This document shows, piece by piece, positions 1 to 8,256 of a DNA stretch of 64,000 nucleotides. Both the position numbers and the translations under genes were made by a program. The DNA is taken from assembly GCF_019749295.1 (NCBI RefSeq), contig NZ_JACWFG010000016.1:1-64000 (forward strand). The letters run 5' to 3'. Source of the stretch: Neobacillus niacini (lineage in GTDB: Bacteria > Bacillota > Bacilli > Bacillales > Cytobacillaceae). Under the pieces are notes generated by a model that was given only the letters and a program-made list of their open reading frames with translations, made no database searches and was not told where the DNA came from. Positions within the stretch are counted from its first letter, which is position 1; every line of letters begins with the position of its first letter.

Positions 1-94
<94 letters not shown>

Positions 95-101
95 AAAACG
101 A

Positions 102-130
102 AACACAACCTGATAAGGGTTGTGTTTTTT
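102..130 (+). terminator. rRNA operon terminator
   Basis: A 9-bp perfect stem (AACACAACC / GGTTGTGTT) with a 7-base loop is followed by a T run, eight bases after the 5S 3' end. Confidence 0.9.
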
Positions 131-271
131 ATTGTCCATAAGGATAATCTGGCCCTAGCACAAAAAAGTACGAAGTGTTTTTGAATTATTCATATCTAGA
201 CATACACCCAAAAGCAATTACCAACATAAGATATACCGAGGAATACCCTGAAGAAGATAATTCTAAATATT

Positions 272-300
272 GTATACAATTTTTAAAAATGGGAAGAATA
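272..300 (+). promoter_or_regulatory. Candidate sigma-F promoter of csfB
   Basis: GTATA (272-276) matches the sigF -35 GYWTA, and GGGAAGAATA (291-300) matches every position of the -10 consensus GGNRANANTW. The spacer is 14 bases, one shorter than the usual 15. csfB is a known forespore sigF target in B. subtilis. The predicted start point lies only a few bases before the ribosome binding site. Confidence 0.5.
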
Positions 301-320
301 GGTGTATGGAGGTGGTGTAG

Positions 321-521
321 TTGAGTTCTTTAGCACATAGTCATTATCAGGAAACCTGCGTTATTTGCGAAAGTCAAAAACAAAAAGGGATACATCTATA
401 TACTTCATTTATTTGTACAGATTGTGAAGAAGATCTAATTCAAACAGAAACACATGATCCAAAATATAAATATTATCTGAAACAATTAAAAAAAATAACA
501 ACACCTGAAATTTTTTCTTAA
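321..521 (+). CDS. csfB: Anti-sigma-G factor Gin (CsfB)
   Basis: 66-residue protein with two CXXC pairs, TCVICES (about residues 12-18) and FICTDCEE (31-38), the zinc-binding knuckles of Gin. In B. subtilis, Gin binds and inhibits the late forespore factor sigma-G (and sigma-E) to prevent premature activity. The start is a TTG at 321, preceded at 6-8 bases by GGAGGTGG; no better start exists. A sigF-like promoter precedes it and a terminator overlaps its stop codon, so it looks monocistronic. In B. subtilis xpaC and yaaN stand between csfB and yaaO; both are absent here. Confidence 0.9.
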   Translation: MSSLAHSHYQETCVICESQKQKGIHLYTSFICTDCEEDLIQTETHDPKYKYYLKQLKKITTPEIFS

Positions 522-547
522 AAAGTCCATTTGGGCTTTATTTTTTT
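521..547 (+). terminator. Terminator of csfB
   Basis: Stem AAAGTCC / GGGCTTT (one G-T pair, loop ATTT) followed by ATTTTTTT. It begins at the csfB stop codon. Confidence 0.75.
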
Positions 548-595
548 GCACTGTTATTTGTTAAAATGAATGAGACTCTTTTAAGGAGCTTACCA

Positions 596-2065
596 ATGAG
601 TAAACAAAATCGAATACCTTTATATGAAGCATTAATAGATCATAGACGTAAAAGTTCTATTTCCTTTCATGTTCCAGGACATAAATCCGGAGCAATTTCC
701 CACCAGCAGTCAGAGAATATTTTTGAAGATATTCTAAGAATCGATGTTACCGAACTAACGGGACTAGATGATTTGCACTCTCCTGAAGGAGTCATAAGAG
801 AAGCACAGGAGCTTCTAGCAGCGCTTTACCAGGTCAAGAATAGTTTTTTCTTGGTCAATGGATCAACTGTGGGTAATTTAGCCATGATCCTATCAGTTTG
901 TGAAAAGGATGATGTTATCCTTGTACAAAGAAACTGCCATAAATCAGTCTTAAATGCTATAAAACTAGCAAAGGCCCATCCAATTTTTTTAGAGCCTGAC
1001 TATAACCAAGAGTGGAAGACTGCAACGGGCGTTTCTAAAGAAATAGTTGAAAGTGCTATTTCTCTTTATCCAGAGGCAAAGGCAATTGTCTTAACCTATC
1101 CTAATTACTATGGAATGGTGTATGATTTAAAAAGTGTTATACACCTTGCACATTTACATAACATTCCTGTGTTAGTTGATGAGGCACATGGTCCTCATTT
1201 TATTTTGGGGGAACCCTTTCCGGCCTCAGCTATCCAATTAGGTGCTGATATGGTAGTACACTCAGCACACAAAACCCTTCCTGCTATGACGATGGGTTCT
1301 TATCTACATATAAACAGCAATCGGATTAACACTAATAAGGTAAAGGATTACTTGCAGGTGCTGCAGTCAAGCAGCCCGTCCTACGTTATTATGGCGTCAC
1401 TTGACTTAGCAAGACATTATTTAGCGAGATACCAACAATCTGATATAGAATACTTAAATAATGAAATAACACTCTTCAAGAAAGAACTAAACAAGATACA
1501 AAGTATTAAGGTACTAGAGTATCCTGATTCATATGGTGACACATTAAAAGTAACCATCCAATCTAGGTCTAAGTTAAGCGGTTTTGAGCTGCAAAAGAGA
1601 CTGGAAGAGATAGGTATTTATACAGAGTTGGCGGATCCCTATAATGTGCTTTTAATACTTCCATTATTAAAGCAGAATCAAGATTTCCTGTTATTTGAAG
1701 CATGCAGCAGGATAAGGGAAATATTAGTGGATATACCTTATCACTTTAAGGAGGAAGAAGTGCTGACTAGTTCAGGAAATATATCTGAGTTAGCTATTCC
1801 CTATGATAAGTGGTCATGTTATGAACAAGAGATAAAAGATATTTCAACAGCAGCAGGATTTATTTGTGCGGAGACAATCATACCGTATCCTCCAGGAATT
1901 CCTCTTCTGCTGACGGGTGAGCTAATTACGGAGGAAAAAGTTAGCCAGCTCGAACACCTAAAGAATACGGGAGCAAGATTCCAAGGAGGCTCCTGCCTAG
2001 ATAAAAATCAAATTAATATATTCAGCAAAGCGGATAGCAGGAAAATCAGGAACTTGAAACAATGA
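596..2065 (+). CDS. yaaO: Orn/Lys/Arg decarboxylase family protein, YaaO-like (PLP-dependent)
   Basis: 489-residue fold-type I PLP enzyme. The cofactor lysine is K226 in HSAHKTLPA, the ring-nitrogen aspartate D195 is in DEAHG, and an N-terminal SFHVPGHK motif is typical of the short Orn/Lys/Arg decarboxylases of Bacillus (SpeA/YaaO group). The C-terminal domain covers roughly residues 390-489. The ATG at 596 is preferred over the in-frame ATG at 566 because AAGGAG lies 7 bases before it. Its place between csfB and tmk matches B. subtilis yaaO. The substrate (lysine, arginine or other) cannot be read from the sequence. Confidence 0.9.
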   Translation: MSKQNRIPLYEALIDHRRKSSISFHVPGHKSGAISHQQSENIFEDILRIDVTELTGLDDLHSPEGVIREAQELLAALYQVKNSFFLVNGSTVGNLAMILSVCEKDDVILVQRNCHKSVLNAIKLAKAHPIFLEPDYNQEWKTATGVSKEIVESAISLYPEAKAIVLTYPNYYGMVYDLKSVIHLAHLHNIPVLVDEAHGPHFILGEPFPASAIQLGADMVVHSAHKTLPAMTMGSYLHINSNRINTNKVKDYLQVLQSSSPSYVIMASLDLARHYLARYQQSDIEYLNNEITLFKKELNKIQSIKVLEYPDSYGDTLKVTIQSRSKLSGFELQKRLEEIGIYTELADPYNVLLILPLLKQNQDFLLFEACSRIREILVDIPYHFKEEEVLTSSGNISELAIPYDKWSCYEQEIKDISTAAGFICAETIIPYPPGIPLLLTGELITEEKVSQLEHLKNTGARFQGGSCLDKNQINIFSKADSRKIRNLKQ

Positions 2066-2176
2066 AGAAACAAGTCAAATTCGTTCACGGGTTGATTGAG
2101 AGATATCAAAAAATTAGCTAATTGTACATTTGGAAAAGATTCAGATGGCCACATAGGTTTTGGAGGTTTATGTTAT

Positions 2177-2806
2177 ATGAAAAAGGGTTACTTTGTTACT
2201 TTAGAGGGCGGAGAGGGCTCTGGGAAATCAACCATAATAAATTATATAAAGGATTTTCTTGAAAGTGATGGAAAAAAGGTAGTTATAACAAGAGAGCCTG
2301 GAGGAATTGATATAGCTGAACAGATACGCTCAGTTATTTTAGATAAGAAAAATACTAAAATGGATGGCCGAACGGAAGCCTTACTTTACGCAGCAGCAAG
2401 AAGGCAGCATTTAGTGGAAAAGGTAATACCATCTCTTAATGAAGGCTATATTGTATTATGTGATCGGTTTGTAGATAGCAGCTTAGCCTATCAGGGATAT
2501 GCTAGAGGTTTAGGTATTAAGGAGGTCTTTTCCATTAATAAATTTGCAATTGGAGACTTAATGCCAGATTTAACTTTGTATTTGGATTTAGATCCACAAA
2601 TTGGATTAAATCGAATTGCGAAAAATAAGGGGAGAGAAATCAACAGATTAGATTTAGAGGAAATAAATTTCCATATTAATGTTCGGGAAGGCTATGAAGA
2701 AGTAGTAAAGATGTTTCCGGAAAGAATGGTCAGAATAGATGCTAATCAAGAAATTGGTAAAGTAGTGTCTGATATCAATAAAGTGTTAATAGAAAAGCTT
2801 AAATAA
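2177..2806 (+). CDS. tmk: Thymidylate kinase
   Basis: Phosphorylates dTMP to dTDP with ATP, an essential cytoplasmic step of dTTP synthesis. With a start at ATG 2177 the protein has 209 residues, close to the usual 212. The P-loop GGEGSGKST is at residues 10-18, the DR(F/Y) motif is in CDRFVDSSLAYQG, followed by the LID region (NKGREINRLD). An upstream in-frame start at 2096 would add 27 unrelated residues and lacks a binding site, whereas GGAGG sits 10 bases before 2177. In B. subtilis tmk is followed by yaaQ (darA); here the hemicellulose island begins right after its terminator. Confidence 0.95.
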   Translation: MKKGYFVTLEGGEGSGKSTIINYIKDFLESDGKKVVITREPGGIDIAEQIRSVILDKKNTKMDGRTEALLYAAARRQHLVEKVIPSLNEGYIVLCDRFVDSSLAYQGYARGLGIKEVFSINKFAIGDLMPDLTLYLDLDPQIGLNRIAKNKGREINRLDLEEINFHINVREGYEEVVKMFPERMVRIDANQEIGKVVSDINKVLIEKLK

Positions 2807-2820
2807 GAAAATTCATATAT

Positions 2821-2852
2821 AAAAGCTGGCCTCAACTAGGAAGCCAGCTTTT
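2821..2852. terminator. Bidirectional terminator between tmk and the GH43 gene
   Basis: A 10-bp perfect stem AAAAGCTGGC / GCCAGCTTTT. A-run on one side and T-run on the other let it serve tmk (+) and the convergent GH43 gene (-). It marks the left edge of the inserted island. Confidence 0.85.
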
Positions 2853-2859
2853 AATCTGC

Positions 2860-3843
2860 TTATTTATCTCCGTAAGGATCAATCGTTTGAATTGTACCGT
2901 CTTCGTTATATTTAAGTTCAGTGTACTTCACAGAGCGCTTATGGTTCACACCATCAGATAATGAGCAATCGTGATAGAATAGGTACCATTTATCGTTAAA
3001 CTCAACAATCGAATGATGTGTAGTCCAGCCAATTACAGGAGTAAGAATGGTCCCTTTGAATACAAACGGCCCCTGTGGGTTTTCACTGACTGCATAAACA
3101 ATTTTATGAGTAGTACCAGTTGAATAGGATAAATAGTAGAGGCCATTGTATTTATGAACCCATGGACCTTCAAAATATCTGCGGTCTTCATCACTTGCTA
3201 GAATCGGATTGCCGTCCTCATCAACAATGGAAATCTCTTTGGGTTCGCTTTTAAAAGTAAGCATGTCATCGCTTAATTCAGCTACGATTGGTCCTAATGC
3301 AGGAGCATCTGGTGCTGGACCTTCAGCGTTTGGAATAAAAGTGCGAGTCTGCCATTTTTCGAGCTGTCCTCCCCAAAGACCGCCAAAGTACATATAGGCT
3401 CTTTCATCATTATCCACTAGCACTGCTGGGTCAATGCTGAAGCTGCCTGGAATGTAATTTTCTTCTGGTGTAAAAGGCCCTGCAGGATTTGGGCTTGTTG
3501 CAACACCGATTCTGAAAATACCATCATGGTCTCTTGCTGGGAAGAATAAATAATATGTGTTATTTTTGTAAGCCGCATCAGGTGCCCACATTTGTTTTGA
3601 TGCCCAAGGAACATCTTTTACGTGAAGCGCTTCCCCGTGGTCGACAACAGGAGAGTTAACATCATCCATAGAAAGGACATGATAATCTTCCATCTTATAT
3701 TGGTCACCATTATCATTAGAAGGCTCATCGTGATCAAGGTCATGAGAAGGATAAATATATAGCTTTCCTTCAAAGACATGCGCCGAAGGATCTGCTGTAT
3801 AAATATGTGTAACTAAAGGTTCATTAGGTTTTGCGTTTTTCAT
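2860..3843 (-). CDS. Glycoside hydrolase family 43, probable beta-xylosidase or arabinofuranosidase (intracellular)
   Basis: 327-residue protein with a single five-bladed beta-propeller domain and no signal peptide. The three GH43 catalytic carboxylates are visible: base D18 (TADPSAH), pKa-modulating D138 (SIDPAVL) and general acid E225 (YFEGPWVH). The family removes xylose or arabinofuranose from xylan fragments; the exact substrate cannot be decided. The start is supported by GGAGAG upstream on the minus strand. It has its own promoter (-10 complement at 3886-3891) overlapped by a XylR-type operator, and faces tmk. It lacks the C-terminal beta-sandwich of the XynB-type GH43 at 10.6 kb, so the two are not duplicates. 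Confidence 0.85.
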   Translation of the reverse strand: MKNAKPNEPLVTHIYTADPSAHVFEGKLYIYPSHDLDHDEPSNDNGDQYKMEDYHVLSMDDVNSPVVDHGEALHVKDVPWASKQMWAPDAAYKNNTYYLFFPARDHDGIFRIGVATSPNPAGPFTPEENYIPGSFSIDPAVLVDNDERAYMYFGGLWGGQLEKWQTRTFIPNAEGPAPDAPALGPIVAELSDDMLTFKSEPKEISIVDEDGNPILASDEDRRYFEGPWVHKYNGLYYLSYSTGTTHKIVYAVSENPQGPFVFKGTILTPVIGWTTHHSIVEFNDKWYLFYHDCSLSDGVNHKRSVKYTELKYNEDGTIQTIDPYGDK

Positions 3844-3903
3844 CGTTACATCTCTCCATTAGCTAGTTTAGATACTTACAATTTTATTATACATGAAAGC
3901 GTG

Positions 3904-3928
3904 TTACTTTGTATATCCAAACAACTAA
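3904..3928 (-). promoter_or_regulatory. XylR-type operator overlapping the GH43 promoter
   Basis: A 25-bp imperfect palindrome, on the minus strand TTAGTTGTTTGG ... ACAAAGTAA, the same length and outer arms as the B. subtilis xyl operator. The minus-strand -10 TATAAT is the complement of 3886-3891, and a -35 17 bases upstream would fall at 3909-3914, inside the palindrome, so bound repressor would block polymerase. Confidence 0.6.
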
Positions 3929-3965
3929 CTTTTTAAAATAGTGTTGAATACAGCGAAAACAATAG

Positions 3966-4010
3966 AAAAAGCAAGTGGAGAAAAGTTTATTTTACTCTAC
4001 TTGCTTTTTT
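3966..4010 (-). terminator. Terminator of the iclR gene
   Basis: Inverted repeat of 15 bases (AAAAAGCAAGTGGAG / CTCTACTTGCTTTTT, one G-T pair), located 56 bases past the iclR stop and read on the minus strand. Confidence 0.8.
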
Positions 4011-4065
4011 CAAGACTTATCGGATAATCCCTTGATTAAACAGACAGCCAATTAGGTGTCTTAAA

Positions 4066-4827
4066 TTATTCATCTACATATCTCATTTGTTCCGATAGGT
4101 CTTTACAAGATGTTTTGAGAAGATCAATAAATAAGTGCAGCTCCTGATCGTTCACTCGGGAAACTAACGTGGAGATACTGAGCGCTGCTAACACGTGTCC
4201 TTTGCCGTTAAAAATTGGTACCGCTGCACAACGGACACCTTGCTCATTTTCTTGGTCGTCTAATGCATAGCCCTGCTCTTTGACCTTTTCAAGTTCTTCA
4301 CGAAAAACAGTCTCATTGATAATCGTGTTGGCCGTTTGATGCTGGTAATGATAATTTTTTAGTAAAAGTTCCATTTTGTTAGGAGATTGATAGGCTAAAA
4401 GGACTTTTCCAATCGCTGTAGAGTGGAGGGGAAGTCTTCGACCAATACGAGAATAACGGATAATAGATTGTTCCCCTTCTACTTTGTCGATATACACACC
4501 TTCCCGTCCATCCAAAATCCCCAAGTGTACGGTTTGCTTCGTTTTGGCGGAAAGATCAAGGAGGTAATTCTTTGCTGTTTTGGTGATATCCATATGGCTG
4601 ATGACGACATTTCCTCGTTCCGCGAGTTTCAATCCTAATCTATATTTTCCATCTTCCGGATTTTGGCTGATGTAGGAATGTTCTTGTAGTGTTTTCAAAA
4701 GGGAATGGACCGTACTTTTATGCAGCCCCATTTTCTCACTGATTTCAGTAATTTTTAATTCTGACGTATACTCGTCAAATAAATCTAGAATCTTAAGAGC
4801 CCGTTCAACAGATTGAATAATTGGCAT
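4066..4827 (-). CDS. IclR/KdgR-family transcriptional regulator of the xylonate module
   Basis: 253 residues. The N-terminal winged helix-turn-helix (about 6-65, with ITEISEKMGLHKSTVHSLLKTL) is followed by a C-terminal IclR effector domain (about 80-250, with GKVLLAY and RCAAVPIFNGKGHVLAALSIS). Such regulators usually bind a small sugar acid. It is divergently transcribed from the xylonate dehydratase gene. A perfect 15-bp palindrome lies just before its own start (4844-4858), and the longer 17-bp form precedes the dehydratase and the reductase gene, so it very probably controls itself and this module. Its effector could be xylonate or 2-keto-3-deoxyxylonate; that is inference. Confidence 0.88.
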   Translation of the reverse strand: MPIIQSVERALKILDLFDEYTSELKITEISEKMGLHKSTVHSLLKTLQEHSYISQNPEDGKYRLGLKLAERGNVVISHMDITKTAKNYLLDLSAKTKQTVHLGILDGREGVYIDKVEGEQSIIRYSRIGRRLPLHSTAIGKVLLAYQSPNKMELLLKNYHYQHQTANTIINETVFREELEKVKEQGYALDDQENEQGVRCAAVPIFNGKGHVLAALSISTLVSRVNDQELHLFIDLLKTSCKDLSEQMRYVDE

Positions 4828-4843
4828 AGACGACTCCTTTTTG

Positions 4844-4858
4844 TTTTATAATATAAAA
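4844..4858. promoter_or_regulatory. IclR operator, iclR-proximal copy
   Basis: Perfect palindrome TTTTATAATATAAAA, 17 bases before the iclR start codon. Same core as the sites at 5001 and 8150, suggesting autoregulation. Confidence 0.65.
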
Positions 4859-5000
4859 TTATATCTTATTATATCAAACAATATTTAAAAATAAGCTAAG
4901 AAAAAATTTTTTAAAAATTCGTAATGAATTAGACATTTTTTCCCTTCCTAGTGATTATTAGGTGTGCTATAATCATTTTGCAACTATAATACAGAACGTA

Positions 5001-5017
5001 GTTTTATAATATAAAAC
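5001..5017. promoter_or_regulatory. IclR operator before the xylonate dehydratase gene
   Basis: Perfect 17-bp palindrome GTTTTATAATATAAAAC. A TATAAT at 4985-4990 lies just upstream, so the site begins near the expected transcription start. Confidence 0.7.
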
Positions 5018-5050
5018 TAAAACTTAATAAATTCAATACAGGAGGCTGCG

Positions 5051-7045
5051 ATGTCGCTAAACTCAATTTTTGGTGAAGAAAACCAATCGATTTATAGTAT
5101 AAAGACTCATGGTGCCGGACCTCAAGGTTCCCTGCCGCTGACTCCCGAAATGTTAAGGGAATTGCCAAGCGGTGATATTTTCGGAATGACGCAGAATGCC
5201 GGAATGGGCTGGGATCCTTCGAGGCTCTTAGGTAAACAGGTACTCATCATTGGAACATTGGCAGGTATTCGAGATCACGATGGCACTCCGATCGCTTTAG
5301 GATACCATACCGGAAATTATGAACTTGGATTACAAATGAGAGCCGCTGCTGAAGAAGTAACGAAACTAGGCGGCGTACCGTTTGCCAGTTTTGTAAGCGA
5401 TCCCTGTGATGGCCGCTCGCAAGGAACAACAGGGATGTTTGACTCCCTTCCATATCGGAATGATGCCGCACTTGTCATGAGGCGCCTTATCCGCTCGATT
5501 CCCACAAGAGGAGCCGTTGTAGGAGTTGCCACCTGTGATAAAGGTCTGCCGGCGGTGATGATTGCCCTCGCATCCATGCATCATCTTCCAACCGTGCTCG
5601 TTCCGGGCGGTGCAACCCTTCCGCCTACAGAAGGGGAAGATGCAGGCAAGGTTCAAACCATTGGTGCAAGATTTTCAAACAATGAACTTACATTGGAGGA
5701 AGCATCAAGACTTGGCTGTGTCGCATGCGGGTCTAGCGGAGGAGGATGCCAGTTCTTAGGAACGGCAGGAACCTCACAAGTGGTGGTGGAAGCACTAGGA
5801 TTAGCGTTACCGCATTCTGCTTTATCCCCCTCCGGTCAACCTGTTTGGGAGGAGATTGCCAGACAGTCGGCTCGCGCTGCGTTGGAAATGGAGAGAAAAG
5901 GTATAACCACAAAGGATATCATTACCGATAAAGCAATTGAGAATGCCATGGTCATACATGCTGCCTTTGGCGGTTCAACGAACTTGCTCTTGCATCTTCC
6001 TGCGGTTGCACATGCGGCTGGCTGCAAAATTCCTACAGTCGATGATTGGGAAAGAATTAATAAAGTCGTGCCTCGATTGGTCAATGTACTGCCAAATGGA
6101 CCAGATGAACATCCAACCGTTCGTGCTTTCTTAGCTGGCGGCGTACCTGAAGTGATGCTTCATTTAAGAAAATTAGGATTGTTGCATGAAGATGCCCTTA
6201 CGGTGACGGGCGAAACGCTTGGAGCAAACCTAGATTGGTGGGAAAAATCAGAACGACGTGCGAAGTTTAGACAATTATTGATAGAACATGATAGAATCGC
6301 GCCGGATGAAGTGATCATGAGCCCTGCTCAATCCAAACAACGTGGATTAACCTCTACAGTTACGTTCCCGAAAGGAAACCTTGCACCTGAGGGTTCTGTG
6401 ATTAAGTCTACAAGCATTGATCCATCTGTGGTGGGAGAAGACGGTGTTTATCGTCATACTGGTGCAGCAAAGGTGTTTACATCCGAAAAAGCAGCGATCA
6501 GAGCGATTAAAACAGGCGGAATTGAAGCTGGCGATATCATGGTTGTCATCGGTGGAGGACCATTGGGGACAGGTATGGAAGAAACGTATCAACTAACGTC
6601 TGCCTTAAAGCATTTATCATATGGGAAACATGTATCCTTGATTACCGATGCCCGTTTCTCAGGTGTATCGACGGGTGCTTGTATCGGTCATGTTGGACCA
6701 GAAGCACTGGCAGGTGGACCAATTGGTAAATTACGTGATGGGGATATCATTGAAATGATCGTCGATAGAAACCAATTGGCTGGTTCTGTTAACTTTATCG
6801 GAACAAAGGATCAACGCTTATCAATAGAAGAAGCAACGAGAGTATTAGAAGAACGTGAGACACATCCTGATCTTAAGCCGGATCCAGGTCTGCCGGATGA
6901 TACCCGATTATGGGCAGCACTTCAAGCTGCAAGTGGCGGAACTTGGCGTGGAAGTGTCTATGATACTGACCGAATCATTGAAGTTTTGAACGCGGGTATG
7001 AAAGCGCTGGCGAACGAGAAGAAAGAAAACCTAACCACTAATTAA
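5051..7045 (+). CDS. D-xylonate dehydratase, YjhG/YagF family (IlvD/Edd superfamily)
   Basis: 664 residues, the length of E. coli YjhG/YagF (about 655), which dehydrate D-xylonate to 2-keto-3-deoxyxylonate. Cysteines of the iron-sulfur site are at C119 (SDPCDGRSQG), C162 (ATCDKGLP) and C233 (CGSSGGGCQFLGTA). The C-terminal half carries the swivelling domain with SLITDARFSGVSTG and GHVGPEAL. GGAGG lies 5 bases before the ATG. A keto-deoxy sugar-acid aldolase follows 79 bases later, the same pairing as yjhG-yjhH/yagF-yagE in E. coli. No xylose dehydrogenase or xylonolactonase is in the window, so xylonate would have to be made or imported by genes elsewhere. Other pentonates or hexonates remain possible substrates. 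Confidence 0.88.
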   Translation: MSLNSIFGEENQSIYSIKTHGAGPQGSLPLTPEMLRELPSGDIFGMTQNAGMGWDPSRLLGKQVLIIGTLAGIRDHDGTPIALGYHTGNYELGLQMRAAAEEVTKLGGVPFASFVSDPCDGRSQGTTGMFDSLPYRNDAALVMRRLIRSIPTRGAVVGVATCDKGLPAVMIALASMHHLPTVLVPGGATLPPTEGEDAGKVQTIGARFSNNELTLEEASRLGCVACGSSGGGCQFLGTAGTSQVVVEALGLALPHSALSPSGQPVWEEIARQSARAALEMERKGITTKDIITDKAIENAMVIHAAFGGSTNLLLHLPAVAHAAGCKIPTVDDWERINKVVPRLVNVLPNGPDEHPTVRAFLAGGVPEVMLHLRKLGLLHEDALTVTGETLGANLDWWEKSERRAKFRQLLIEHDRIAPDEVIMSPAQSKQRGLTSTVTFPKGNLAPEGSVIKSTSIDPSVVGEDGVYRHTGAAKVFTSEKAAIRAIKTGGIEAGDIMVVIGGGPLGTGMEETYQLTSALKHLSYGKHVSLITDARFSGVSTGACIGHVGPEALAGGPIGKLRDGDIIEMIVDRNQLAGSVNFIGTKDQRLSIEEATRVLEERETHPDLKPDPGLPDDTRLWAALQAASGGTWRGSVYDTDRIIEVLNAGMKALANEKKENLTTN

Positions 7046-7053
7046 TGATCTGT

Positions 7054-7105
7054 GTTTTAAATATTTAAAACATCCTGCAGGCTCTAGAATCAGAGTCTGC
7101 AGGAT
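7054..7105. promoter_or_regulatory. Intercistronic 18-bp palindrome plus 14-bp hairpin
   Basis: GTTTTAAATATTTAAAAC (7054-7071) is a perfect palindrome resembling the IclR operator but one base longer. It is followed at once by a stem-loop: ATCCTGCAGGCTCT (7072-7085) pairs with AGAGTCTGCAGGAT (7092-7105), one G-T pair, six-base loop. No T run follows, so this is not a classical terminator; it may tune mRNA stability or expression of the aldolase relative to the dehydratase. Confidence 0.6.
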
Positions 7106-7124
7106 TCCCAAGGAGAGAGGACTA

Positions 7125-8060
7125 TTGAAAAAAGCACAATTTTTAACGCCTGTGGTTACTGCCTTTGATTCAGAGGGCAATTTGGACCACCAGGCTAACA
7201 AAAACATTTATGACTTTTTAATTAATGGGGGAGTAGACGGCTTGGTTATCATGGGCAGCACTGGGGAGTTTCCCTTTATGCATGATGCCCAGAAAAAAGA
7301 ATTGATTGACCTGGCCGTAAGTTATGTGAATCACCGAACCAAAGTGTATATTGGTACTGCTTGCATGACCGTGGAGGATACGGTGCAACTATCTAACTAC
7401 GCGATTGACGCTGGTGCCGATGGTGTCATGATTATCAGCCCTTATTATTTTTCCCTTTCGGATGAAAGTTTGGAGTTCTATTTTTCTCAAGTGGCGCAAA
7501 AGATAAAAGGGGATATTTATTTATATAATTATCCTGCTAGGACTGGTCACGATTTGTCTCCGGAAGTGACGCTGAACCTTTTGCGGAAACATAACAATAT
7601 AAAAGGATATAAAGATACGGTCTCGGAAATGGGGCATACCAGAAAGCTAATTCAAACAGTACAGAATGAGTTTCCTGATTTTATCGTCTACTCCGGATTT
7701 GATGAATACTTCGCTCATAACGTTTTAAGCGGTGGTAATGGTTGTATTGGCGGGCTTTCTAACATATATCCAGAGGTATTTTCTACATGGGTAAAGGCGA
7801 TAAACGATCAAGACTTGAAAAAAGCGGCTGATATCCAGGAAATTGTCGATAAAATGATGGAGCTATACGATTTAGGTCCAACCTTTATTCCGTTTACGAA
7901 ACAAGCGATGGTTCTTAAAGGTATTGGATTAGAGGGAAATTGTCAAAAGCCGCTAATTCAGCCAAGTGAGAAACAAAAAGAGTCTATCAATTTGCTCTTA
8001 CAAGAGTTGGATGCGAGGATTGTTCAAGTCATTCCAGAATATAAAGGTGTTTTACTATAA
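7125..8060 (+). CDS. 2-keto-3-deoxy-pentonate/hexonate aldolase, DapA superfamily (YagE/YjhH-like)
   Basis: 311-residue (beta/alpha)8-barrel lyase. The Schiff-base lysine is K163 (IKGYKDT), the proton-relay tyrosine Y136 (LYNYPART), and the pyruvate-binding GSTGEFPFM is at 44-52. By homology it cleaves 2-keto-3-deoxyxylonate to pyruvate and glycolaldehyde; E. coli YagE also accepts 2-keto-3-deoxygluconate. The start is a TTG at 7125 with AAGGAGAG about 8 bases upstream; no ATG fits. It is co-oriented with the dehydratase and separated from it by a strong hairpin. Because kdgK and kdgA are missing from the island, this enzyme might also take the product of UxuA. Confidence 0.85.
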   Translation: MKKAQFLTPVVTAFDSEGNLDHQANKNIYDFLINGGVDGLVIMGSTGEFPFMHDAQKKELIDLAVSYVNHRTKVYIGTACMTVEDTVQLSNYAIDAGADGVMIISPYYFSLSDESLEFYFSQVAQKIKGDIYLYNYPARTGHDLSPEVTLNLLRKHNNIKGYKDTVSEMGHTRKLIQTVQNEFPDFIVYSGFDEYFAHNVLSGGNGCIGGLSNIYPEVFSTWVKAINDQDLKKAADIQEIVDKMMELYDLGPTFIPFTKQAMVLKGIGLEGNCQKPLIQPSEKQKESINLLLQELDARIVQVIPEYKGVLL

Positions 8061-8149
8061 AATAGTCATAATTGATACAAAATTGTAATCGATTTCTAAG
8101 TAATGAAGTGATATAATCTAGCCAAGATAAGACTAGATGACAAAACTGT

Positions 8150-8166
8150 GTTTTATATTATAAAAC
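8150..8166. promoter_or_regulatory. IclR operator before the aldo/keto reductase gene
   Basis: Perfect 17-bp palindrome GTTTTATATTATAAAAC, identical to the 5001 site except for the central base. It lies about 30 bases downstream of a possible -10 TATAAT (8112-8117), a position suited to a roadblock repressor. Confidence 0.7.
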
Positions 8167-8185
8167 ATTTTCTCATCTACCATAT

Positions 8186-8220
8186 TGCACCGGCAGAGAT
8201 CCTCTCTCGTGTCCGGTGCA
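8186..8220 (+). other. Hairpin in the 5' leader of the reductase mRNA
   Basis: TGCACCGG (8186-8193) pairs with CCGGTGCA (8213-8220), and inside it AGAGA (8195-8199) pairs with TCTCT (8203-8207) around a 3-base loop. It lies between the operator and the ribosome binding site and has no T run. Confidence 0.6.
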
Positions 8221-8256
8221 TATATCCAAATAACAGTTGTAAAAGGAGTGAAGCTG

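Noticed and set aside
5317..5656. Several minus-strand open frames of 74-96 codons inside the xylonate dehydratase gene
   Set aside because: They overlap each other and a certain gene; they result from its higher GC content.
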